NCBI GenBank assembly: GCA_027483445.1
Contig: JAIXUS010000005.1
Coordinates: 1-64,000 of the forward strand
Source: Bacteroidota bacterium
GTDB lineage: Bacteria > Bacteroidota > Bacteroidia > M30B66
Length of the DNA: 64,000 bases
Direction: 5' to 3'
Below are positions 8,991 through 18,126 of this stretch, one piece after another. Numbering within the stretch: the first letter of the stretch is position 1; every line of letters starts with the position of its first letter. The translations under genes were made by a program, and so were the position numbers. The notes beneath the pieces are model-generated. The model made no database searches. It was not told the DNA's origin and was given only the letters and a program-made list of their open reading frames with translations.

Positions 8991-10363
8991 TTCTCTTCTT
9001 TATCACTCTTTTTGGCTCCTGCGTCTTTCTCACGAATGTTTTCGTCTTTCATCATGTTCGGCGGAAAGCCGTTTAGCTGTCGCCAGATTTCGAACCAGAT
9101 TGGCACATTGTCGAGCATCGTCCATCCATAAACGCTACTGCCCATGCGCAATTGCGCCGGCCAGGGCTCGTCGCTCGGGTCGGGTACTACCAGCACGCGA
9201 AAACGTCCGTTTACACTTTCAACTGCATCAATGTTGTTTACAATTCCTCCGAAGGTTCCTACGCTTACGTTAGGCCATCCGCTGAAAACTATGGCAGGCC
9301 ACCCATCGAACTGAATGCGCACTTTGCTGCCGATGCGAAGGAGCGGCACGTCCATGGCGCGCACGAAAATTTCCACAGCCATTTTAGGGTTAGCCGGCAT
9401 GATGGTAATAATTGGCTCGCCTTCCTTGATGTTCTCTCCAATACCCACACGCACGGCCTTCACAATATAGCCATCCTGCGGGGCGCGAATCGTGTAGAAG
9501 GTGTTTCTGACCAGCATGCTGGAGTACTCATTTTCCAGCTTGGCTAAATCGCCCTCCGCCTCTGCCACGTAGGCCAGTGTAGCACTGCGATCGCTCTCTG
9601 CTTTTGAGGTTTTTTCCATGTACTCTGCACGGATGGCATTGAGTTCAATTTGGGCGTTAAGCAGGCTGTTTTTTGAATCGAGGAGTTTATTCTCTTGCGA
9701 AATTAGTTTCGCACTCATGTTTTGGAATTTCTCCTGGCGGCGTTGAAACTCGACCATCGAAATAAGTCCTTTGTTGTACATATTTCGCCCCAGGGTGAGC
9801 TGGGTATCGGCAATGGCGTAATTCTGAATTTCGGCTACGAGATCGGTGGAGTCGGAGCGGACCTTTAGCCTGGCTTGAATTACCTTGTTTTGGGCTTGTT
9901 GGAGTTTCAAACGAAGGCCGCTATTCAAGGCATCAATTTGGCTGCCGAGGGCGTTGGCTTTGTCGATGCTGCTCTGAATTACACCGCCTTTTGCGGCCAC
10001 CTGCTCTTGCAAACGGGGCAAAAGATCCGGGTCGAGGAACTTTTCTTTAATTTCCGAAAGCAACACGATGGTATCACCTTTCTTCACATACTGTCCTTCC
10101 TGTACAAACCACCGATCAATTCGTCCGGCGATAGGCGATTGGATGGTTTGTGGTCTTTCTTCGGGCGACAATGCGGTAAGCTGGCCGGCGCCGTCAACGT
10201 TCTGTTGCCAGGGTACAAACATCAAGAGCACAAGCAAAAGCAAGATTCCGAGCAACCACCAGGTTACAATTCGGCCAGTTCGCGGTGTACTCACCAGCCT
10301 GATGGAGTAGAGCTTCTCTTTTTTCAGGTGCTCTTCAACCGAATGTGGAGAGATATTCAGCAT
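8987..10363 (-). CDS. HlyD-family membrane fusion protein
   Basis: 458 residues. A single inner-membrane helix lies near residues 33-50 (WWLLGILLLLVLLMFV). It is followed by a split biotinyl-lipoyl domain ('IQSPIAGRIDRWFVQEGQYV' before, 'TIRAPQDGYIVKAVRVGIGE' after) separated by a long coiled-coil hairpin, then a beta-barrel region. This is the periplasmic adaptor linking an ABC or MFS pump to TolC. It lies 2 bases downstream of the ABC gene and overlaps the TolC gene by 4 bases. The C-terminal tail is very basic and acidic (KDENIREKDAGAKKSDKEEK). Confidence 0.9.
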   Translation of the reverse strand: MLNISPHSVEEHLKKEKLYSIRLVSTPRTGRIVTWWLLGILLLLVLLMFVPWQQNVDGAGQLTALSPEERPQTIQSPIAGRIDRWFVQEGQYVKKGDTIVLLSEIKEKFLDPDLLPRLQEQVAAKGGVIQSSIDKANALGSQIDALNSGLRLKLQQAQNKVIQARLKVRSDSTDLVAEIQNYAIADTQLTLGRNMYNKGLISMVEFQRRQEKFQNMSAKLISQENKLLDSKNSLLNAQIELNAIRAEYMEKTSKAESDRSATLAYVAEAEGDLAKLENEYSSMLVRNTFYTIRAPQDGYIVKAVRVGIGENIKEGEPIITIMPANPKMAVEIFVRAMDVPLLRIGSKVRIQFDGWPAIVFSGWPNVSVGTFGGIVNNIDAVESVNGRFRVLVVPDPSDEPWPAQLRMGSSVYGWTMLDNVPIWFEIWRQLNGFPPNMMKDENIREKDAGAKKSDKEEK

Positions 10364-10365
10364 AA

Positions 10366-12612
10366 TTAGGCCTTTGGAAGAATAAATTCGTGAAACACAT
10401 TGTCAGACAGAAGCTTGTCGAAAGTGCCGCTAGCCATCACGGTACCTTCTTTCAACACCACCACCCTGTCGCACGATTTCATCACGATTGGGTCTGATGA
10501 CACGGCGATAATCGTTGCAGCATTCGACTCTTCGAAGAGATTATTGATGAGATGATTTTTTTCGGCTTTTCCAATACTGTCGAAAAGATCATGGAATAGC
10601 ACAAGCGAAGGTTTCTTGACCAGACTTCTGGCGAGTAGCAACTTTCTGACTGCCGAACCGGGCCAGCCCTTACCGCCAGGAAGCATCTCGGTGAAAATAC
10701 CTTGGGGAAGACGGTTTACAAAATCGAGAATTCCGGCTTTTCGCAGAGAGTCTAAAACGTCTTGCTGACGAATTTCGGGTTTCCCGAGACGGACATTTTC
10801 CTCTACAGTACCCGTAAATACCTCATCGGCCGAAAGATTGACGGAAACCATATCGTGCAGGTCTGTCATATGAATATTACGCATCGAAATACCGTTGATG
10901 GTAATCAGTCCGCTATATTGAGTGAGCAAGCCGGCCAACAGTTTCGACAGGGTAGTTTTACCCGAGCCATTCAAACCTGTAATGCACACTCGTTCACCTG
11001 CATTGATGTCGAGATTAATGTTTTTAAGGACCTGCCCGCTTACGCCGGGATAGCTGTAAGTTAAACCTTGAATGGAGATGGCCAGCCCACGACTATGCTC
11101 CATTTTTCCGGCCTTAATTCCACGGGGCGACTCCAGTGGAAGGTCGCTCACGTGACCAACTTTTTCTACGGCCGTAAGGACATCATACACCGTTTCAACG
11201 TTGAGAATGATTTTCTCCACTGCACTGATGACGGTAATAATCACAATTTCGGAAGCGACGAATTGCCCGAGTGTGATTTCGCGCTCTACCACTAGCAAAC
11301 AGCCCAGAATGAGGGTTCCGGAGGTAACAATCAGTTTGAAGATAGTGATATTAATGAACTGGTTGATCAGTACCTTGAAGTGGGCTTTACGCGCATAGAG
11401 ATAATCATCTACATGATCATCAGTGCGGTCGATGGGCATGTTGGTGTAGCCCGCCTGTTTGAAGGTGTTCATATTGCGGGCAAGTTCTTCGAACCAGGCA
11501 ACAAGCTTATACTTGTAACTCGATTCCTTAATGCTTGTTTTCAGGGCTTTAGGGCCCGTGAGTCGAAACATCAGAATGAGCACCGCAAAAAGTATGATTC
11601 CAAAGAAGATGAAGGAAGAATGGTAGAACGACAACAACAGCAATCCGAAAAGAATTTGAAGGAAGGCTGTTGTGAGGTCGAGAAGAATTTTCGAAAAGCC
11701 TTTTTGAAGGGTGATAACATCAAAAAAGCGGTTCATCAGTTCGGGCGGATAGCTGTCGAGCAGAGCCTCCGATTTGATGCGGGGTATGCGAAACGCAAAC
11801 TCAAATGCAGCCTTTGTAAATATTCGCCGTTGGAGAATTTCTACCAGATAAATCTGCATGATTTGTAAACCTCCTGAAATGATGATGCCTAGAATAACAA
11901 ATACAATCAATACGATTACCCCATCGAAGAGCATTCCACCGGAAATTCGACCGATAATGGCCTGAATACCCAAGGGAAGCGAAAGGTTGATTAACCCAAT
12001 GATGATCGCGTATACGTAGATATACGTGATGTTTTTCTTCTCTGAGGTAACAAACTTAAGGAAGCGCTTGATGGGAGTGAAGATTTCCTTCTTTCCCTTA
12101 AGGTCATCCACTAAATTCTGCCCAACCATACTTTGCATTTCAATGGGGCATAACGAGAAGATGTACCGTTCTTTTTCTTGCGTTTCGCGTTGCGGAATGC
12201 CGCGATACTGGCAGCGAATTTCTTCGTAAGTTAAGATAGAAGGAAGGAGCGCTTCCAACTGGTTAATGTTGAGTTTCTGCTCGCCCTCATTGCCTGAGTA
12301 AAGCCAGGCGGTCAGGCTTCGCTCATCACCAAAAAGAAGCAAGGGCTTGAGTTCGCCGTCGTTTACAAAAACCAATGTCGGAAAGCTGAGGTTTCGGAGC
12401 ACCTTTCGGAATTCTTCCTCAGTAAACTCCTGCCTAACAAACGACAGATTCGCGGCAACAGCAACTTCACTAAACGCTTCAATAAAGCTTTCAAAACTGG
12501 GCTCTTTCGGATCAAACCGCTCAACAACGCGCCGAACGGCTAAACCCGATTCCGGCGTTTTGAGAATGCTCCCGATGCGGGAAAGCAAATGTGTAATAAG
12601 TTGATTCTCCAT
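10366..12612 (-). CDS. ABC exporter subunit with degenerate C39-like N-domain and degenerate ATPase motifs
   Basis: 748 residues. The first ~170 residues look like a peptidase-C39-like domain without visible catalysis ('LSFPTLVFVNDGELKPLLLF'), then 5-6 membrane helices, then a nucleotide-binding domain. The Walker A motif is intact (GLNGSGKTT). The other motifs deviate: the Q-loop Gln is replaced ('VSVNLSADEVFTGTVEENV'), the LSGGQ signature reads 'GGKGWPGSAVRKLLLARSL', Walker B reads 'LVLFHDLFDS' where ILLDE is usual, and the H-loop reads 'IIAVSSDP' in place of a His. Related Bacteroidota proteins are, as I recall, also unusual at the signature. With HlyD and TolC it should form a type I-like export system; substrate unknown. 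No paired canonical ATPase is encoded in the operon. Confidence 0.85.
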   Translation of the reverse strand: MENQLITHLLSRIGSILKTPESGLAVRRVVERFDPKEPSFESFIEAFSEVAVAANLSFVRQEFTEEEFRKVLRNLSFPTLVFVNDGELKPLLLFGDERSLTAWLYSGNEGEQKLNINQLEALLPSILTYEEIRCQYRGIPQRETQEKERYIFSLCPIEMQSMVGQNLVDDLKGKKEIFTPIKRFLKFVTSEKKNITYIYVYAIIIGLINLSLPLGIQAIIGRISGGMLFDGVIVLIVFVILGIIISGGLQIMQIYLVEILQRRIFTKAAFEFAFRIPRIKSEALLDSYPPELMNRFFDVITLQKGFSKILLDLTTAFLQILFGLLLLSFYHSSFIFFGIILFAVLILMFRLTGPKALKTSIKESSYKYKLVAWFEELARNMNTFKQAGYTNMPIDRTDDHVDDYLYARKAHFKVLINQFINITIFKLIVTSGTLILGCLLVVEREITLGQFVASEIVIITVISAVEKIILNVETVYDVLTAVEKVGHVSDLPLESPRGIKAGKMEHSRGLAISIQGLTYSYPGVSGQVLKNINLDINAGERVCITGLNGSGKTTLSKLLAGLLTQYSGLITINGISMRNIHMTDLHDMVSVNLSADEVFTGTVEENVRLGKPEIRQQDVLDSLRKAGILDFVNRLPQGIFTEMLPGGKGWPGSAVRKLLLARSLVKKPSLVLFHDLFDSIGKAEKNHLINNLFEESNAATIIAVSSDPIVMKSCDRVVVLKEGTVMASGTFDKLLSDNVFHEFILPKA

Positions 12613-12753
12613 CCTTAATTATTCACCACAAAAAGAAACCTTTGTTCGAACATCGCCAAAAGCAATTCTTCAAAAACGGGCTGCCGCTTCGCAAAAATTC
12701 GACCAAATCGTGTAGCTACATTGATTTTTCTCACGATTGGGATTTTTTCCTGA

Positions 12754-14574
12754 TTAAAGCGATTTTAATGCGCTGGTGTCGAACTCTTCGTTTTGAAACT
12801 GCAATCGCGAAAGGCCGGCGTAAATGCCTCCGTTGATGCGCATTAGTTCTTCGTGCGTTCCCGATTCGCGGATTTCGCCGCCCTCAAGCACCAAAATGCG
12901 GTCGGCATTGCGAATCGTAGCCAAACGGTGTGCAACAATAAAGCTTGTACGCCCAATCATCAGCTTGTCTAAGGCCTCTTGTACAAGCCTTTCCGACTCA
13001 GAGTCGAGCGACGAAGTGGCCTCATCGAGAATCAGAATCGATGGGTTTTTAAGCACAGCCCTGGCAATGGCAATCCGCTGGCGCTGGCCTCCACTCAGCG
13101 TGATTCCGCGCTCGCCAACAATGGTTTCGTAGCCTTCCGGAAATTGCTCAATAAAGGTGCGCGCATTCGCTTTTTCAGCCGCAGCAACAATTTCAGCTTC
13201 GCTGGCCTCCGGTTTCCCATAAAGAATATTTTCGCGAATGCTGCCCCCAAACAACAGCACATCTTGCGGAACAATAGCCATGTGGTTACGCAGCTCGGTG
13301 AGTGTATATTGACTGGCTGCTTTCTCGTCGATGTGGATTTTCCCCTCGTTGGGCTCGTAAAAGCGCAGCAAAAGCTGGGTAATGGTCGATTTACCTGCAC
13401 CGCTTGGGCCTACAATCGCAATGCGTTCGCCCGGTTTCGCTTCAAAACTCAGATTTTTCAGCACGGTAATGTCGGCCCGGCCCGGGTAGGCAAAGCGCAC
13501 ATTCTCAAATGTTACATGTCCGCGCAGGCGCGAGGATGGCCTAACGCTCCCCGAAAGCTCTATCTCCTCCGGTTGCTCATCGAGTATCTCGAAGAGCCGT
13601 TCTGTGGCTCCTACGGCTTTTTGAATCTGGGCATAAATCTCAGCCAAACCGCCAATGGACGCCCCAATAAATGAGGTGTATAGCACGAACGAGATGATTT
13701 CACCAAAAGCAATTTCGTTCGATTTCATCAACAGTGTGGCATACCATACAATACCCACAATGGCTCCAAACAAGGCCAGAATGATAAATGAGGCAAACAA
13801 ACCCCTCGAAAACGCGCTTTTTAACGATAGTCGGGCAATCTCCTTTACCGAAGTGCCATAACGCAGAGCCTCTATGGTTTCGTTCGCAAACGATTTCACA
13901 TTGACAATGCCCAACATCGTTTCCTGAACAATGGTATTCGACTCTGCCACTTTGTCTTGCGCTTCGCGACTAATTTTACGAATGTACCGTCCGAACACAA
14001 TGGCCACAACCGTTATGGCCGGTATCAGTGCCAGCATGAACAGCGTGAGCTGTATGGAGATGATTGAAATGAGAACAAGCCCGCCAACCACCAGGGAAAT
14101 TTGTCGGAGAAATTCCGCCAACGCCGTATTAAATGTGTCTTGGATTTGGGTAATGTCGGCCGAAATACGGCTGTTGATTTCGCCAACCCGTGTTTTGGAA
14201 AACCAGGCCATAGGTAGGCGTATCAGATGTCCGTAAAGATCGGCCCTCAGTCGGTAAAGCGCTTTCTCAGTAGTCTGGGCGAAGAGGTAAATCCGCATAA
14301 ACGAGAAAAACGACTGCGCTGCCAGTATACCCAACAAAATCAGGGCTTGTTGATTAATGGAATCCACTGTCCCGTCTTTGGTCGAATTTACCAGGTTACC
14401 GATCAACATGGGAAAGGCAAGAGCTGTGGCGGAGGTCAATGCCAGGAATACCAAGCCTGCCAGGTATTTGCCAATATCGGGTTTCAGGTAGCTAAACAGC
14501 CTGAATGCTTTTTTTAGGTTACTGCGCGTCAGTTTCGCTTTGGGACTGGAATCGTCGCGGGTTGCTTCTGCCAT
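12754..14574 (-). CDS. MsbA-like ABC exporter (fused permease/ATPase)
   Basis: 606 residues from the ATG at 14574 (MAEATRDDSS); the 14586 position is a TTG. It has a six-helix ABC_membrane domain followed by a canonical ATPase: Walker A GPSGAGKST, Q-loop 'MAIVPQDVLLFGGSIREN', signature LSGGQRQR, Walker B ILILDEATSSLDSES, H-loop VAHRL. It is a homodimeric lipid, drug or peptide exporter of the ABCB/MsbA group; the substrate cannot be specified. It lies upstream of the degenerate ABC gene, separated by ~140 bp with no gene. Confidence 0.9.
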   Translation of the reverse strand: MAEATRDDSSPKAKLTRSNLKKAFRLFSYLKPDIGKYLAGLVFLALTSATALAFPMLIGNLVNSTKDGTVDSINQQALILLGILAAQSFFSFMRIYLFAQTTEKALYRLRADLYGHLIRLPMAWFSKTRVGEINSRISADITQIQDTFNTALAEFLRQISLVVGGLVLISIISIQLTLFMLALIPAITVVAIVFGRYIRKISREAQDKVAESNTIVQETMLGIVNVKSFANETIEALRYGTSVKEIARLSLKSAFSRGLFASFIILALFGAIVGIVWYATLLMKSNEIAFGEIISFVLYTSFIGASIGGLAEIYAQIQKAVGATERLFEILDEQPEEIELSGSVRPSSRLRGHVTFENVRFAYPGRADITVLKNLSFEAKPGERIAIVGPSGAGKSTITQLLLRFYEPNEGKIHIDEKAASQYTLTELRNHMAIVPQDVLLFGGSIRENILYGKPEASEAEIVAAAEKANARTFIEQFPEGYETIVGERGITLSGGQRQRIAIARAVLKNPSILILDEATSSLDSESERLVQEALDKLMIGRTSFIVAHRLATIRNADRILVLEGGEIRESGTHEELMRINGGIYAGLSRLQFQNEEFDTSALKSL

Positions 14575-14645
14575 ACTTTGGTGCAAACCTACATTATCTG
14601 TGTGAAGTGTGGGTGAAGAAATGGGATAAATGACACTTTGTTGAC

Positions 14646-15881
14646 CTATTGGTGGAGGTGGTTTTTCAATTCGAGCTTTCGCAGTTTGGGGCTAAATGTG
14701 CCCATCAGGGCGGTGATACCAATGGTCATGCAGCCTCCGAAAACCACCGAAGGAACCAATCCCAACAGTTTGGCCGCCAGTCCCGATTCAAAGGCGCCAA
14801 TTTCGTTCGACGACCCAATGAATATGCTGTTCACCGCCGAAACCCGTCCACGCATCTCATCGGGTGTAAACAGCTGAACGATGCTTCCTCTGATGAGCAC
14901 CGAAACGCCATCGAACGCGCCGCTGAGGAAAAGCAATGCAAACGAAAGCCAGAAGAACTCCGAAAGTGCGAAGCCGATAATACATCCGCCGAAGGCGGCC
15001 ACACAACCCAACAAAAGCTTGCCCGAATGCCTGATAGGAGGGTTTCGTGCCAGAATTAACGCGCTTAGCACTGCACCTAGGGCTGGCGCCGAACGAAGAA
15101 CGCCGAGTCCGTCGGGACCACTTTTCAAAATTTCGGCGTTGAACAAAGGCAGCAGTGCTACCGCTCCGCCGAAGAGCACGGCCAGCATGTCGAGACTCAG
15201 GGCTGAGAGAATAACTTTCTTTTTCCACACAAAGCGGAGGCCTTCGCCGAGCCGGCTTCGCATGCTGCTTCCCTCGGGTGCTTTTCCTGCGGGATGCTTC
15301 GGAATTCCCCAGAAACACAGCCAGGCCACAGTGCTTAAAAAGGCCGCCAGTGCAAAGGTGCTGGTGCCTCCCAGCCATCCGAACAAAATACCGCCTGCTG
15401 CTGGTCCGGCCACCGCAGCCACTTGCCAAACGGAAGTATTCCAGGCGATGCCTTCCGGAAGCTCTTCGCGTGGGAGAATGTTCGACACGGTAGCCTGAAC
15501 CGAAGGCCCAAGAATTCCACGGGCCAGGCCGGTTAGAGCAATTACGCCATACATCCACCCAAGCCTAACCTGTAGGTTTTCGATGGGCGAAAAAGCCTGA
15601 AACGCCAGCAGTAGTCCGCTCAGCACGAAAAGCAAACCGCCCAAAAGAATGATGCGTTTCCGCACGAAGATGTCGGCCCAATGCCCGGCCGGCAATACAA
15701 TCAACATAAACGGTAAGGCTTCGGCGAGCCCCGAAAGCCCCAGCGCGAGGGCATCGCCTGTGAGGGCATACACTTCGAGGGCGATACACACCGCTTGAAT
15801 TTGGATGGCCAGAGTGAGGAAAAAGCGCCCGCCAAGGAAAAAGCGAAACCGGGGATTTTTAAGAACGCGTGTGCCTTTCAT
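14646..15881 (-). CDS. MFS transporter (MFS_3/EntS-like)
   Basis: 411 residues, about 12 hydrophobic segments. The 'PAGHWADIFVRKRIILLGG' loop between helices 2 and 3 is the MFS signature, and 'LARGILGPSVQATVSNILPREELPEG...AWNTSVWQVAAVAGPAAGG' (helices 4-5) is typical of the enterobactin-exporter-like MFS_3 group. The C-half carries 'IVQLFTPDEMRGRVSAVNSIF'. It is probably a small-molecule or siderophore exporter; the substrate is not predictable. It is read towards the MsbA-like gene but separated by ~70 bp. Confidence 0.85.
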   Translation of the reverse strand: MKGTRVLKNPRFRFFLGGRFFLTLAIQIQAVCIALEVYALTGDALALGLSGLAEALPFMLIVLPAGHWADIFVRKRIILLGGLLFVLSGLLLAFQAFSPIENLQVRLGWMYGVIALTGLARGILGPSVQATVSNILPREELPEGIAWNTSVWQVAAVAGPAAGGILFGWLGGTSTFALAAFLSTVAWLCFWGIPKHPAGKAPEGSSMRSRLGEGLRFVWKKKVILSALSLDMLAVLFGGAVALLPLFNAEILKSGPDGLGVLRSAPALGAVLSALILARNPPIRHSGKLLLGCVAAFGGCIIGFALSEFFWLSFALLFLSGAFDGVSVLIRGSIVQLFTPDEMRGRVSAVNSIFIGSSNEIGAFESGLAAKLLGLVPSVVFGGCMTIGITALMGTFSPKLRKLELKNHLHQ

Positions 15882-16186
15882 GCAGTGCTGGTGGGACTTG
15901 TAGTAACAAAATGCCGCGAATTAAGGACAAATGCATTCAGCAATCCAACAATAACTCTACTATGTATGAACAAGTGTGCTTGCAAACCGCGTAACCAAAG
16001 AACCCGAAATGAAATAGAAAGTTTAGCAGTGCACTTGCGTTTTGAAGTTTAACGTTCAGGGTTTGGAACGTCATTGAGCGCCAATTGAAGGTTTAAGGAG
16101 TTTTGAATAGTCATCCACAACATTGTTAAAAGGCAATTTTTGACAAATATCTTCTAGCGCAGAAGCCTTATTTTGCGACTTTATTG
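15882..16186. other. Intergenic stretch, no gene
   Basis: Divergent intergenic region between the MFS gene and the propeller gene. It is AT-rich with no credible ORF, repeat or hairpin. A TTATTTTGC sequence at 16169-16177, about 10 bases before the downstream ATG, partly resembles the Bacteroidota -7 box but lies very close to the start. Confidence 0.5.
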
Positions 16187-17383
16187 ATGGTGATGATAAG
16201 ACTTACAGCCACATTTCTTTTGGTTTTACAGTGTGCTTTTGTGGATGGCTCTAGCGATTTATCAAGGCTGGAACGGTTGATTCCCAAGGCTGTTGAAAAA
16301 CCGCTTCTCACAGACCAATCGGATAGTTTGGTAAAACAGAAGGCAGCTTCGGTAGCCCAAAATCCCGACAGGGTGGCTATGGGCGAATGGAAAAAACTGA
16401 ATACTGAGCCTTACCCCGGAAAGCAAGACGATATTGTATTTCTTGACAACAAACGTGGCTGGTATGTGAATGGCTACGGTCGCATTTTTCATACCCGCGA
16501 CGGAGGTTTAACCTGGGAAAAACAGATTGAACAGGCAGGAACGTTTTTTCGGTGTATCGCCTTTGTCGACAGCCTCACCGGTTTTGCCGGCACGGTGGGC
16601 ACCGACTATTTTCCGAATGTAACCGATACCATTCCTTTGTATGGCACGCGCGACGGCGGAAAAACCTGGAAGCCGGTGTCCTACAGCGGTCCGGCGGTAA
16701 AAGGCTTGTGCGCCATCGATGTGGTAAAAGAGCCCTTTATCAACCACGGTCAGCTTGATTATAAAGTGCACCTGTTTGCGGTAGGTCGCGTAGGTTCGCC
16801 GGCCATGCTGATGGTTTCGCATGATGGAGGCAAAACCTGGACTTCCAAAAGCATGAATTCCGAATGCAAAATGCTGTTCGACATTAAAATGCTCGATAAG
16901 CATGTTGGATTTGCCTGCGCTGCCACCGACGAGGCCATCGAAAAATCGAATGCTTTGATTTTAAAAACCACCGATGGCGGCAATTCCTGGAAACCGGTGT
17001 ATCGCTCTTCGCGGCCCTTCGAGACCACCTGGAAAATTTCGATGCCCACTGCTGAGGTGGCTTACGTAAGCATTCAGTCGTACAACCCCGATACAACAGT
17101 TCGCCAGCAGCGTTTAGCCAAATCGACCGATGGTGGTAACTCGTGGACCGAAATTAACCTTGTGAACGACCATTCGGCAAGGGAGTTCGGGCTTGGGTTT
17201 GTAGACACCATGCATGGTTATGTGGGAACTTTACACTCGGGCTACGAAACCCGCGATGGCGGTAATTCGTGGAGTCCGGTGAATTTGGGAAAAGCCTGCA
17301 ATAAAATTCGTTTTTACGCGGCGCCAAATCAAAAAATCTGGGGTGTTTCGATTGGTGTTGAGGTTCGTAAAATTGAATTTTAA
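16187..17383 (+). CDS. Exported Ycf48/Asp-box beta-propeller protein
   Basis: 398 residues from the ATG at 16187 (an ATG at 16193 is equally possible). A signal peptide (LTATFLLVLQCAFVDG) is followed by at least six Asp-box/BNR repeats: TRDGGLTWEK, TRDGGKTWKP, SHDGGKTWTS, TTDGGNSWKP, STDGGNSWTE and TRDGGNSWSP. The order and spacing match the Ycf48/HCF136-like seven-bladed propellers that are common secreted proteins in Bacteroidota. There is no sorting domain at the C-terminus, so it probably stays periplasmic. Function unknown. Confidence 0.82.
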   Translation: MVMIRLTATFLLVLQCAFVDGSSDLSRLERLIPKAVEKPLLTDQSDSLVKQKAASVAQNPDRVAMGEWKKLNTEPYPGKQDDIVFLDNKRGWYVNGYGRIFHTRDGGLTWEKQIEQAGTFFRCIAFVDSLTGFAGTVGTDYFPNVTDTIPLYGTRDGGKTWKPVSYSGPAVKGLCAIDVVKEPFINHGQLDYKVHLFAVGRVGSPAMLMVSHDGGKTWTSKSMNSECKMLFDIKMLDKHVGFACAATDEAIEKSNALILKTTDGGNSWKPVYRSSRPFETTWKISMPTAEVAYVSIQSYNPDTTVRQQRLAKSTDGGNSWTEINLVNDHSAREFGLGFVDTMHGYVGTLHSGYETRDGGNSWSPVNLGKACNKIRFYAAPNQKIWGVSIGVEVRKIEF

Positions 17384-17458
17384 CAAGGCCCAGAATTGCT
17401 TTGAATCCTAAACAAAACGTGCATTTCAGGTTTTATTTCTGCGATTAAATACTCTGAA

Positions 17459-18037
17459 ATGATTCAAACTGAGCGCTTCGAAAAAATTGAGGTGGAAAGC
17501 GTTACAGCGCTGAGAAATTGGTTGGAGCTTAACCACCGGCAAGCAGAAAGCGTTTGGCTGGTTACCTTCAAGAAATCGGCTCCCGAAAAGTACATTTCGG
17601 TAGAGGAGGTGCTCGATGAATTGTTGTGTTTTGGTTGGATTGATGGCATCCGCCGAAAGCTCGATGAAACGCGAACCATGCAGCTTATTTCACCGCGTAA
17701 AGTGCAGCATTGGACGCAAACCTATAAACTGCGGGCCGAAAGGCTAATTGCCGAACAACGGATGCATGCGTCCGGACTGGCATCAATTCAGGCCTCCATT
17801 GAAGCCGGGCAATGGAATACAATGGATGGCATTGACCGCTTAGAAATTCCAGCCGATTTAATGGATGCCTTACAAGCCAACGCTGCAGCCCTGGCCTTTT
17901 TCCAGAGAATAAATCCATCGAGCAAGCGATTTGTGTTGCGATGGCTTCATTTGGCAAAAACAGAGAAAACCCGAAAAAAGAGAATTGCCCATATAGTGGA
18001 AATTTCAGCGAGAGGCGAAAAACTGAAAGGAAGTTAG
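17459..18037 (+). CDS. YdeI/OmpD-associated family protein
   Basis: 192 residues. It shows the family pattern 'ELNHRQAESVWLVTFKK', 'VEEVLDELLCFGWIDGIRRK', 'ISPRKVQHWTQTYKLRAERL' and a C-terminal basic 'TEKTRKKRIAHIVEISARG'. The family is cytosolic and of uncertain biochemical role, linked to bacteriocin or polymyxin protection by name only. It follows the propeller gene by 75 bp on the same strand. Confidence 0.88.
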   Translation: MIQTERFEKIEVESVTALRNWLELNHRQAESVWLVTFKKSAPEKYISVEEVLDELLCFGWIDGIRRKLDETRTMQLISPRKVQHWTQTYKLRAERLIAEQRMHASGLASIQASIEAGQWNTMDGIDRLEIPADLMDALQANAAALAFFQRINPSSKRFVLRWLHLAKTEKTRKKRIAHIVEISARGEKLKGS

Positions 18038-18126
18038 AACTTGGCTTGAATTAACCGAAACACCCATGTTTTACAGGGCATCTAAGTATTTGGTGATTAT
18101 TCGGTTTTCACCCCTTTCGTGTACGC

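Noticed and set aside
14857-15558. 233-residue open frame inside the MFS gene
   Set aside because: Same strand, other frame; arginine-rich composition with no hydrophobic or domain pattern, while the MFS frame is clear.
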